Positions 1 to 6,129 of a DNA stretch of 6,129 nucleotides are shown here, piece after piece. The notes beneath the pieces were generated by a model, which was given only the letters and a program-made list of their open reading frames with translations, was not told where the DNA came from and ran no database searches. The stretch's first letter is position 1. The number at the start of each line of letters is the position of its first letter. Source of the DNA: Anaerolineales bacterium UBA6668 (lineage in GTDB: Bacteria; Chloroflexota; Anaerolineae; Anaerolineales; UBA6668); NCBI GenBank assembly GCA_002455215.1, contig DKKK01000137.1, positions 6,042 to 12,170 of the forward strand, written 5' to 3'. A program made the translations under genes and the position numbers.

Positions 1-1880
1 TCATCATAGCCCACATATCCCGGCGGTGCGCCCACCAACCGGCTGATGTTGTGGCGTTCCATAAATTCGCTCATGTCGATTTGTACCAGTGCTTCTTCGG
101 TGCCGAACAGGAAACTGGCAAGCGCCTTTGATAGTTCTGTTTTACCCACTCCGGTTGGTCCGAGGAAGATGAAAGAGCCGATCGGTCGGTTGGGGTCTTT
201 TAGCCCGGCACGCGCACGGCGCACGGCTTTGCTAATAGCGCTGATAGCTTCTTCTTGCCCAATTACGCGCTCATGCAAAGTAGATTCCATTTGTAGCAAC
301 CGTGAAGATTCACTTTCACTGATTTGTACCACCGGCACACCCGTTAGCATGGAAACTACTTCTGCAATATCTTGTGCGGTTACCAATGGGCTTGATTCTC
401 GGTCCCAACTGGCGCGTAGTTCTTCAAGTTCATCTTCAAGGTCTAGTACACGATTTCGCAATTCTTCGGTATCTTCGTAATGACCCGCTTTAACTGCTTT
501 TTCGTGCGTTTGTTTGGCGATGCGCAAATCTTGGATAGCATTTTGGATACGCCTTGCCAATGGGTTTTTATACATGCGTACGCGTGAAGAGCTTTCGTCA
601 ATCAGGTCAATTGCCTTATCTGGCAGGAAGCGGTCTGTGACATAGCGGCTAGATAGATTGACTGCCGCCTCCAATGCTTCATCTGAAATTTGTAATTTGT
701 GGTGGTCTTCGTAGCGTTCTCGAATCCCACGCAAGATTTGCACTGCTTCGGCGGGGCTGGGTTCATCCACCGTAATGGGTTGGAAACGCCGTTCCAAAGC
801 GGCATCGCTTTCAATATTTTTGCGATATTCATTGAAGGTGGTCGCGCCAATCACTTGTAGTTCGCCGCGAGACAGTGCTGGTTTCAAGATGTTGGCGGCA
901 TCTACCGAACTGCCTGCCGAGCCAGCGCCCACCAACATGTGAACTTCATCAATAAACAAGATGGCGTCAGATTTTTTCAGTTCTTCAATGACACGTTTGA
1001 GTCGTTCTTCAAACTGTCCACGATACATTGTCCCTGCCACAAGCGAGCCCACATCTAATTGCAGGACACGCTTGCCGAGCAGGGGTTCAGGGCAAGAGCC
1101 TTCCACAATACGCTGTGCTAGCCCTTCCACAATAGCTGTTTTTCCAACCCCCGGCTCACCAATCAATGCTGGGTTGTTTTTTGTGCGCCGTGCCAAGATT
1201 TGGATTACGCGTTCAATTTCGTTCTGACGCCCAATCACCGGGTCTAGTTTCCCTTCTTCTGCCAATTTGGTCAAGTCTGTAGCCAATTGGTCTACCAAAG
1301 GCGTATTGGATTTCTTTTCTGCCGAGCTACTGCTAGCCGCGCGAGATGTGCGGCTACTGCTGGAAGGTGTGACGGCGGGAGCGCTTGGCGCAGATGCTAC
1401 GGGGTCATCCTTAGCGGTATTTTCTTCATCCGTGCTAGCAGACTCTCGCAAGACACGGCGGGTCTGTCGGCGGATTTGTTCGGGCGTGATGTCTAAGCGG
1501 CGTAGTACATCTAATGCCACGCCATCTTCTTGACGCATCAAGCCCAATAACAAGTGTTCTGTTCCAATATAATGGTGGCTCATACGCCGGGCTTCTTCCA
1601 TTGCCGCTTTTAATACCTGTTTGGTGGATGGCGACAATTCCATCTTCTTGGATTCACTGGTAGTGCCTGCGTTCAATCGCTCGACAATTTGGCGTAACTT
1701 TTGATAATCCAAGCCTAAATCGCGCAGGACACGCCCAGAGACACCCCCTTCTTCTTTTATCAATCCTAAAAGCAGGTGCTCAGTGCCAATGTGAGATTGG
1801 CGAAGCTCTTGGGCTTCTTCATTTGCGATAACCATTACCCTTCTTGCACGTTGGGTAAATCGTTGCATATTGTCACTCAT
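1..1880 (-). CDS. clpC: ATP-dependent Clp protease ATP-binding subunit ClpC, C-terminus cut off by the window edge
   Basis: Hsp100/ClpC unfoldase: a hexameric cytoplasmic AAA+ ring that unfolds proteins and feeds them to the ClpP peptidase. The visible 626 residues give the family layout. Two Clp N-domain repeats share the motif [10 protein letters not shown] (near residues 31 and 105). A Ser/Ala-rich linker covers about 147-195. The first ATPase module has Walker A GEPGVGKT (241-248), pore-loop tyrosine Y286 in MYRG, and Walker B ILFIDE (307-312). A short M domain with coiled-coil character lies around 440-490. The second ATPase module has Walker A GPTGVGKT (574-581), and the sequence stops at GYVGYD, before Walker B2. 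The short M domain fits ClpC rather than ClpB, whose M domain is far longer. Against a usual length of 810-860 residues, roughly 200 are missing off the edge. The start is ATG at 1880, with GGAG 8 nt upstream (1892-1889); an internal ATG at Met5 is less well placed. No CtsR heptads or CIRCE element are visible upstream. Confidence 0.96.
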   Translation of the reverse strand, partial: MSDNMQRFTQRARRVMVIANEEAQELRQSHIGTEHLLLGLIKEEGGVSGRVLRDLGLDYQKLRQIVERLNAGTTSESKKMELSPSTKQVLKAAMEEARRMSHHYIGTEHLLLGLMRQEDGVALDVLRRLDITPEQIRRQTRRVLRESASTDEENTAKDDPVASAPSAPAVTPSSSSRTSRAASSSSAEKKSNTPLVDQLATDLTKLAEEGKLDPVIGRQNEIERVIQILARRTKNNPALIGEPGVGKTAIVEGLAQRIVEGSCPEPLLGKRVLQLDVGSLVAGTMYRGQFEERLKRVIEELKKSDAILFIDEVHMLVGAGSAGSSVDAANILKPALSRGELQVIGATTFNEYRKNIESDAALERRFQPITVDEPSPAEAVQILRGIRERYEDHHKLQISDEALEAAVNLSSRYVTDRFLPDKAIDLIDESSSRVRMYKNPLARRIQNAIQDLRIAKQTHEKAVKAGHYEDTEELRNRVLDLEDELEELRASWDRESSPLVTAQDIAEVVSMLTGVPVVQISESESSRLLQMESTLHERVIGQEEAISAISKAVRRARAGLKDPNRPIGSFIFLGPTGVGKTELSKALASFLFGTEEALVQIDMSEFMERHNISRLVGAPPGYVGYD

Positions 1881-1969
1881 GGTTGTTTCTCCATCTTACG
1901 ATGCGCGATTAAGATTCACTTGTTTCTCAACTTAAAATCAATAAATTTGGGAATTGTGAGACATTTACA

Positions 1970-1984
1970 GGTTTTCCCAAAACC
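1970..1984. promoter_or_regulatory. Small perfect dyad upstream of clpC, possible operator
   Basis: GGTTTT and AAAACC form perfect 6-bp arms around CCC, about 90 bp upstream of the clpC start. It could be a repressor site or a small hairpin in the clpC leader. It does not match the CtsR tandem heptad or the CIRCE consensus, and a 6-bp dyad can occur by chance, so the assignment is weak. Confidence 0.25.
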
Positions 1985-2011
1985 GGGTATCGCTTTGATA
2001 TCCTATGTTGT

Positions 2012-2105
2012 TTATATTCGACACGGATGAAAATCGCGCCTTTTTCTTAATGGAAAAAGGGTAATTCAATATGCGGCACGTATGCCGAATATAACCTGTG
2101 TCGAG
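2012..2105 (-). repeat. Dispersed inverted-end repeat, copy 1 (MITE/REP-like)
   Basis: This element of about 95 bp begins with ATTCGACACGG (2016-2026) and ends with the near-complement CCTGTGTCGA (2095-2104), giving inverted ends. Read on the minus strand it aligns along its whole length with copy 2 (about 3456-3550). The best block, 36 bp at the right end here, differs from copy 2 at only about three positions. Inside are two potential hairpins: CCTTTTTC / GAAAAAGG (2039-2046 and 2053-2060, perfect 8-bp stem) and CGGCA-CGTA-TGCCG (2074-2087), flanked by ATAT on both sides. It has no coding capacity. Weaker pairing CTATG (2003-2007) with CATAG (2106-2110) may extend the ends. A target-site duplication could not be identified with confidence. 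Confidence 0.75.
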
Positions 2106-2142
2106 CATAGAAAGAAGCGAATCAAGTTAGACTGATAGTTTA

Positions 2143-2169
2143 ATTATAACGATGTTTGTCAAGTTGCAA
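2143..2169 (-). promoter_or_regulatory. Candidate sigma-70-type promoter for clpC
   Basis: On the minus strand a perfect TATAAT (2148-2143) lies 15 bp after TTGCAA (2169-2164). A perfect TTGACA (2162-2157) also lies there but only 8 bp from the -10, too close to act as its -35. If this promoter is used, transcription starts near 2136 and the clpC leader is about 255 nt, running through repeat copy 1. The short spacing and the long leader make this tentative; I found no better match nearer the gene. Confidence 0.35.
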
Positions 2170-2291
2170 TACTATATTTTCGTTAGCAAGAGCAAACTTG
2201 AAAACTATTCACCTAAAAACAACGGTAAATCCACTTCATTTTATCAACCAAACATTAGAATACTATCAGAACCTGAAAATTCCCTGAAAAT

Positions 2292-2320
2292 TTGACTTTT
2301 CTATTATTCTGACACATACT
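2292..2320 (+). promoter_or_regulatory. Candidate sigma-70-type promoter for the substrate-binding lipoprotein
   Basis: TTGACT (2292-2297, five of six consensus bases) is followed after 17 bp by CATACT (2315-2320, four of six). The predicted start site near 2327 gives a leader of about 40 nt, which contains the AGGAG at 2351-2355. Spacing and position are good; the -10 is weak. Confidence 0.5.
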
Positions 2321-2367
2321 AATGAAACATTCTTCCATTTTCAATCATTCAGGAGCAAAGAGACACT

Positions 2368-3315
2368 ATGAAGAAAAAGCGAGTATTATTAATTTTGGGA
2401 ATGCTCATCGTAGCGGTACTATTAGCCGCCTGCGGTGGGGCAAAGCCAGCCGCCAAGCCAACCATTAAGTTGATTGCCAACAGTTGGCCTGCTTCCGAAC
2501 TAAACGTAGCCGTTGCTAAAATCCTTTTGGAGAAAGAACTCGGCTACACAGTGGAAATTATCAATATTGACGAACGCACTCAATGGGATGCACTTGCCGC
2601 AGGCGATGCCGATGCCAGCCTGGAAATTTGGCCCTCCGGCCACGGCGAAGCGATTGCCCAATACATCAACGACCAAAAAGTCGTTGAAGATGGTGGTCCG
2701 TTGGGACCGGAAGGCATTATCGGTTGGTATGTCCCCACTTATGTTGTAACCGAACACCCCGAATTAGCGGAGATCTCTGGCTACGCCAATGCAGATATTG
2801 CCAAGTTATTTGCAACTGCGGAAACTGGCGACAAAGGCGCATTTTATGCGGGTGACCCGGCTTGGGTACAATTTGACCAACAAATTATTGATAACAACGG
2901 TTTGAACTTCCAAGTCCTACAAGCGGGCTCGGAAGACGCTTTGTTGGCACAAGTAGACGGCGCATATCAACGCAAAGCCCCCGTTTTGTTCTATTTTTAT
3001 CAACCCCACGCGATTTTTGGTAAGTATGACTTAACCCAAGTGAAACTGCCTGAATGCACCGAAGACCATCAGGCTTTGGTAGATGCTGGCAAGGTGAATT
3101 GCGCTTATCCTGTGGATAAATTGATGAAGATTTTGAGCGGCAAATTGGCTAGCAAAGCGCCGGAAGCTTATGCTTTCCTAAAAGCCTTTACCTACACCAA
3201 TGCCGACCAAAACGAAATGCTGGATAGCAACCTAAACAAAGGTATGAGCGTAGCCGATGCCGCACAGGCTTGGGTTGATGCTCATAAGGACGTTTGGGAA
3301 GCGTGGCTAAAATAA
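2368..3315 (+). CDS. OpuAC/ProX-family glycine betaine-type ABC transporter substrate-binding lipoprotein
   Basis: An extracytoplasmic solute-binding protein that should capture a quaternary-amine osmolyte or nutrient (glycine betaine, choline or proline-betaine class) and hand it to an ABC importer. Of 315 residues, the first 21 form a lipoprotein signal: a KKKR charged end, a hydrophobic core, then the lipobox LAAC with the lipidated cysteine at 22. The mature part is one OpuAC-type domain (about 33-315). It is rich in tryptophan and tyrosine, as expected for a family that binds trimethylammonium groups in an aromatic cage; W40, W88, W120, W166 and the FYFYQPH stretch near 208-214 are the candidates. 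C230 and C245 could form a disulfide. ATG at 2368 follows AGGAG by 12 nt, a slightly long spacing. No permease or ATPase gene adjoins it, and a terminator follows, so it appears monocistronic. The ligand cannot be fixed from sequence alone. Confidence 0.88.
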   Translation: MKKKRVLLILGMLIVAVLLAACGGAKPAAKPTIKLIANSWPASELNVAVAKILLEKELGYTVEIINIDERTQWDALAAGDADASLEIWPSGHGEAIAQYINDQKVVEDGGPLGPEGIIGWYVPTYVVTEHPELAEISGYANADIAKLFATAETGDKGAFYAGDPAWVQFDQQIIDNNGLNFQVLQAGSEDALLAQVDGAYQRKAPVLFYFYQPHAIFGKYDLTQVKLPECTEDHQALVDAGKVNCAYPVDKLMKILSGKLASKAPEAYAFLKAFTYTNADQNEMLDSNLNKGMSVADAAQAWVDAHKDVWEAWLK

Positions 3316-3342
3316 CCCGCAGGGTTGGAATATAACCTTTGA

Positions 3343-3395
3343 GAACACGGGCAGAAGGTAATAAGCTACTTTTGCCCGTGTTTCATTTCATATTT
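3343..3395 (+). terminator. Rho-independent terminator of the binding-protein gene
   Basis: AACACGGGCA (3344-3353) pairs perfectly with TGCCCGTGTT (3373-3382), and the stem extends inward by a G-T pair and AAG/CTT, giving about 14 bp and a loop of about 11 nt. A T-rich run (TTTCATTTCATATTT) follows. It lies 28 bp after the stop codon and should insulate comEC from the upstream gene. A minor hairpin, AACCC/GGGTT, overlaps the stop codon (3314-3326). Confidence 0.85.
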
Positions 3396-3455
3396 GACAC
3401 TGCAAGGTAATTCTGCTTTCCCTTATGCCCAATAGTGCAAATCCTAAGTAAATGT

Positions 3456-3550
3456 TATTCGACACGGGTTATATTCGGCATACGTACCGAATATGGAGTG
3501 TCCCTTTTATGCTTACCGGAAAAAGCATGATTTTTGTCTGTGCCAAACAT
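3456..3550 (+). repeat. Dispersed inverted-end repeat, copy 2, overlapping the predicted comEC start
   Basis: It begins with ATTCGACACGG (3457-3467) and ends in a decayed partner, GTGCCAAACAT (3540-3550), where copy 1 has GTGTCGAATAT. It aligns with the reverse complement of copy 1 throughout, with a few single-base gaps and the strongest identity in the first ~36 bp. Potential hairpins are ATATTCGG / CCGAATAT (3471-3478 and 3487-3494), with outer GACAC / GTGTC (3461-3465 and 3498-3502), and ATGCTT / AAGCAT (3509-3514 and 3523-3528). The comEC reading frame is open from 3448 through the whole element, so the ATG at 3493 lies inside it. Confidence 0.75.
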
Positions 3551-6060
3551 GGCGCGGATTCTTCCCCAATCCAGTGAAAGTACTTATCACCTTTACCGTT
3601 GCTTGGGTGAGCGGCATTTTCCTAGCCGACTTTTTCCCGACCCAGCCACTCTGGCAGTGGTTGATTTTAGCCGTTTTGGGTGGCATTTTCGCGGCGTTTC
3701 TGTACAAAGATCGCCAATTGCGCTTGGTAGCCATTTTATTGCTCGGATTTGCTTTGGGCGGATTGCGGCATTCATGGCATATTCCCCACTATGACGCCCC
3801 CACTTTCCTTGGTCACTACACTGATTTACAAAATGCAGAAGGGCAACCTGTAGAAATCGTGCTGGAAGCCAAAGTGGTCGTAGAGCCCGAAGAACGTGAC
3901 AACTACATTGCACTGCGCGTTGCGCCCACCGTGCTCCTGATTGACAATCAATTGCAAGAGATTACCCGTGGGCAGGTGCTTATTCGCGCCGCCAAGAATG
4001 AGGGAATTGAATTTGCCGATACCATTCGTATAGCCGGATATTTGGTCACACCCAGCAGTAGCGAAGATTTTGATTATGCCGCGTTTCTATATCGGCAAGG
4101 CGTGTACGCACAAATTCAAGGTGCTTCGGCACAGTTGGTACAGAATGCCAGCCGCTGGGACGGCAAGCCTGCCCAAGAAATACAAAACTGCCAAACGGAA
4201 AGTCCCCGTCCAAGCTGGCTTAGCCTTGCCCCCTGCGCCTTTGAATTGGCACAACGCTATCTCCTTAATTACAAGCAAGGGTTACTCCGCACCCAGAAAT
4301 GGCTTTTTCCCGAACCCGAAAGCGCTTATTTACGGGCTGTTACGCTTGGCTCGCGTGCCGACTTGCCCAAAAACATCAACCGCGCATTTGAAGTCACTGG
4401 TACCAGCCACATGATTTCTATATCTGGCTACCACATTTCGGTTATTGCCGCAATTTTACTGTGGTTTTGTAAAGGTTTGCTGGGTAACCGCGAAAAACTT
4501 GCCCGCATTTTGGCGGTGCTTGCCATAGCCGTGTATGTGCTCTTGGTGGGAGCGCCTTCTGCCGCTGTGCGCTCGGCATTGATGGGTGGCTTGGTTATTC
4601 TGATGGGCGGCTTTCACCAACGTACAAACGGCTTAATGGCGCTTTCGATTGCCGTTTTCGTAATGACGCTCTTTTGGTCTGATTATTTGTGGCAGTTGAG
4701 CTTTCAGTTGAGCGTGCTGGCCACTTTGGGGCTAATTTTGTTTAGCGCTCCGATTGCCCAATGGCTCACTAGCCAAGCCAAGCGCCTGCTCGGCGACAAA
4801 TGGGGGCTTATTTTTGGGCAAACTGTGTTCTCCCCAATGGCAGTGACCCTTTCTGCCATGCTTGCCACCCTGCCACTTGCCATGTTGGTATTTGGGCGCA
4901 TTTCTTTAATTGCCCCGCTTGCCAACCTAATTATCAACCCTGCACAACCGCCCTTACTATTGGGCGGCTTTTTGGTAACAGTGCTAGGCAATTACTGGCG
5001 CACAGGTGGGGAATGGCTGGCTTGGGTAGTTTGGATTTTTTTGCGCTTCACCCTGCAAGCCGTGCAAGCTTTGGCAAAAATTCCACACATTTTGCTTTAT
5101 ACCGGGCGGGGCAGTTGGTTATGGGTTATCATTTACTACTTAGCATTAATGGGGGTGTATCGAATGACACAAACGCCTGTGGAAAAACAGCCTAGTTGGT
5201 GGCAAAAACTATCAGAATACGCCTGGGCAGGCTTGGTTGCGCTGGTGGCGGTCGGTTTTGTTGTGGGTATGTTGGTAGTTCGGCAAAAACCCGATGGCAA
5301 ACTACACGTGCATTTTCTAAATGTTGGACAAGGCGATGCCACCTTGCTTCAAACGCCTGATGGGGAATTTGTGTTGGTCAATGGCGGGAGCAGTGGCAAT
5401 CGCTTGGCAAATCAGCTTGGCACGACCTTGCCCTTTGGCACGCGCAAACTCTCATGGGTGATTCTGACCAATCCCACCAGCGAAGGGCTGGTCGGGCTAT
5501 CCGGCGTGTTGGGACGCTACGAGGTAGAAAACGTCTTAGTGGCATTTGATACCACAGCACTCGCCTTCCCTGCCAGCGCCAGCTATGCCGATTTGGCAAA
5601 CGAATGGGAAGTTGCCGGTACACCAGTGCAATTTGCAGTTAATGGGCAGGTGCTGACGTTGGGGGATGTTTCGCTCTACTTACTGCAACCGCAAGGTTTG
5701 CAAGATTCTGCCAAAGCCACCGCAGTTGAAGTACGTTATGGCGATTCTGCCTTTTTGCTCGCCGCGCCACTTTCTGCGGCAGAAGTGCGTGCCGCCTTAC
5801 TTCAGCGGCAATTTTCGCAGGTTACTGTTTTGCAAGCACCCGGTTTTGCCGCTTCGGATGCTTTTGATGCCACACTCTGGCAAACCACACGCCCGTTGGT
5901 TTCGGTTGTTTCGGTGGGGGCTGGCAATCGCTTGGGCGCACCTGCGCTCGAACTGGAACGTATTTTGCGCCAAAGCACTCTGCTCCGTACTGACCGTAAT
6001 GGCTGGGTAGAATTTGTCAGTGACGGAAAACAGTTGTGGACGACTGTCGAAAGGGAATAG
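3493..6060 (+). CDS. comEC: ComEC/Rec2 family DNA-uptake channel with a degenerate metallo-beta-lactamase domain; true start probably GTG at 3574
   Basis: ComEC is the inner-membrane channel through which single-stranded DNA enters the cytoplasm during natural transformation. From ATG 3493 the frame gives 855 residues. The order is: N-terminal hydrophobic segments (about 29-95); an OB-like DUF4131 region (about 115-220) ending in the family motif FDYAAFLYRQGVYAQI; the polytopic Competence domain (about 265-560) with SISGYHISVIAA (308-319, the family's SGLHV site); and a C-terminal metallo-beta-lactamase fold (about 603-850) with NVGQGDA (610-616) and SVGAGNR (807-813). All metal-binding positions of that fold are substituted, for example LTNPTSEG (658-665) where active homologues have an HxHxDH signature. 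Residues 1-19 lie in repeat copy 2, do not resemble ComEC and lack a Shine-Dalgarno. GTG at 3574 (VKVLITFTVAWVSGIF) begins just before the first membrane helix and fits the family better, though it too has no clear Shine-Dalgarno. Repeat copy 3 begins 8 bp after the stop. Confidence 0.9.
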   Translation: MECPFYAYRKKHDFCLCQTWRGFFPNPVKVLITFTVAWVSGIFLADFFPTQPLWQWLILAVLGGIFAAFLYKDRQLRLVAILLLGFALGGLRHSWHIPHYDAPTFLGHYTDLQNAEGQPVEIVLEAKVVVEPEERDNYIALRVAPTVLLIDNQLQEITRGQVLIRAAKNEGIEFADTIRIAGYLVTPSSSEDFDYAAFLYRQGVYAQIQGASAQLVQNASRWDGKPAQEIQNCQTESPRPSWLSLAPCAFELAQRYLLNYKQGLLRTQKWLFPEPESAYLRAVTLGSRADLPKNINRAFEVTGTSHMISISGYHISVIAAILLWFCKGLLGNREKLARILAVLAIAVYVLLVGAPSAAVRSALMGGLVILMGGFHQRTNGLMALSIAVFVMTLFWSDYLWQLSFQLSVLATLGLILFSAPIAQWLTSQAKRLLGDKWGLIFGQTVFSPMAVTLSAMLATLPLAMLVFGRISLIAPLANLIINPAQPPLLLGGFLVTVLGNYWRTGGEWLAWVVWIFLRFTLQAVQALAKIPHILLYTGRGSWLWVIIYYLALMGVYRMTQTPVEKQPSWWQKLSEYAWAGLVALVAVGFVVGMLVVRQKPDGKLHVHFLNVGQGDATLLQTPDGEFVLVNGGSSGNRLANQLGTTLPFGTRKLSWVILTNPTSEGLVGLSGVLGRYEVENVLVAFDTTALAFPASASYADLANEWEVAGTPVQFAVNGQVLTLGDVSLYLLQPQGLQDSAKATAVEVRYGDSAFLLAAPLSAAEVRAALLQRQFSQVTVLQAPGFAASDAFDATLWQTTRPLVSVVSVGAGNRLGAPALELERILRQSTLLRTDRNGWVEFVSDGKQLWTTVERE

Positions 6061-6068
6061 CCAGTCAG

Positions 6069-6129
6069 ATTCGACAAAATAAAAAATGCGCCTTTTCTTT
6101 GGGAAATGGTAACTGCTCAGCCTTGTTTG
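6069..6129 (-). repeat. Dispersed inverted-end repeat, copy 3, partial at the window edge
   Basis: ATTCGACA (6069-6076), an A-rich run, GCGCC, CTTTT and GGTAA occur in the same order and near-identical spacing as in the left end of copy 1 (2016 onwards). Similarity is clear to about 6118 and then fades or continues past the edge. Orientation matches copy 1 and is opposite to copy 2. The hairpin arms seen in copy 1 are only partly kept here. No terminator of the usual stem plus T-run type is evident after the comEC stop. Confidence 0.55.

Larger units (their letters stand above)
1881..2367. other. Divergent intergenic region between clpC and the binding-protein gene
   Basis: This 487-bp stretch separates two genes transcribed away from each other, so it should carry both promoters. 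I see no credible coding sequence in it. It holds the clpC Shine-Dalgarno (1889-1892), a small perfect dyad (1970-1984), one copy of the dispersed repeat (about 2012-2105), a candidate clpC promoter (2143-2169), an imperfect inverted repeat CAAGTTGC / GCAAACTTG (2160-2167 and 2192-2200), and a candidate promoter for the binding protein (2292-2320). From about 2110 to 2367 the sequence is clearly more AT-rich than the genes. It is long for a divergent intergenic region, partly because of the repeat insertion. Confidence 0.8.

Noticed and set aside
46..480. Plus-strand open frame of 144 codons, Ser-rich
   Set aside because: It is antisense to the strongly conserved clpC coding sequence and has no family resemblance; its serine richness comes from reading clpC codons backwards.
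1881..2010. CtsR or CIRCE operator controlling clpC
   Set aside because: Neither the tandem GGTCAAA-type heptads nor the TTAGCACTC-N9-GAGTGCTAA inverted repeat is present in the clpC upstream sequence.
1776..2030. Plus-strand open frame of 84 codons entering the intergenic region
   Set aside because: It starts antisense to the clpC N-domain and runs through the clpC leader into the repeat, with no Shine-Dalgarno and no recognisable domain.
2160..2200. Imperfect inverted repeat CAAGTTGC / GCAAACTTG as a terminator or operator
   Set aside because: The arms need a bulge, the loop is 24 nt, there is no T-run, and it overlaps the candidate clpC promoter; support is too weak for a feature of its own.
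3328..3350. Fourth repeat fragment after the binding-protein stop (GAATATAACCT, then AACACGGG)
   Set aside because: Eleven bases match copy 1 exactly, but nothing else aligns and the second half belongs to the terminator stem; chance is a sufficient explanation.
3394..3426. Perfect TTGACA upstream of comEC as its promoter
   Set aside because: The bases 17 bp downstream (TTTCCC) are a poor -10 and the nearest better one (CTTATG) is too far. The site also overlaps the T-tract of the terminator. The comEC promoter stays unassigned.

Overview
The window holds two complete or nearly complete plus-strand genes, one truncated minus-strand gene and three copies of a short dispersed repeat. Left to right these are: the 5' three-quarters of clpC, an AAA+ unfoldase on the minus strand that runs off the left edge; a divergent intergenic region of 487 bp; a lipoprotein of the OpuAC/ProX betaine-type ABC substrate-binding family; an intrinsic terminator; and a ComEC/Rec2 DNA-uptake channel gene that ends 69 bp before the right edge. 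No RNA genes, CRISPR arrays, transposase genes or phage genes are visible.

The gene set suggests a free-living bacterium with a lipoprotein-type ABC importer, a Clp protease system and the ComEC core of natural transformation. The lipoprotein signal ends in LAACGG, clpC has the N-domain plus short M-domain layout, and base composition looks close to balanced. I lean towards Chloroflexota (Anaerolineae-like), but this is inference from style, not a database match.

The three genes look independent. clpC and the binding-protein gene are transcribed divergently, and the binding-protein gene is closed off by a strong hairpin plus T-tract before comEC begins. The binding protein has no permease or ATPase gene next to it here.

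The least ordinary content lies in two places. First, an element of about 95 bp with inverted ends (core ATTCGACAC) occurs three times: in the clpC upstream region, across the predicted start of comEC, and directly after the comEC stop. It looks like a MITE or REP-like non-autonomous repeat that can fold into hairpins, and at comEC it appears to supply the first ~19 codons of the open frame. Second, the C-terminal metallo-beta-lactamase domain of ComEC keeps its scaffold motifs but has lost every recognisable metal ligand, so it should be catalytically dead.
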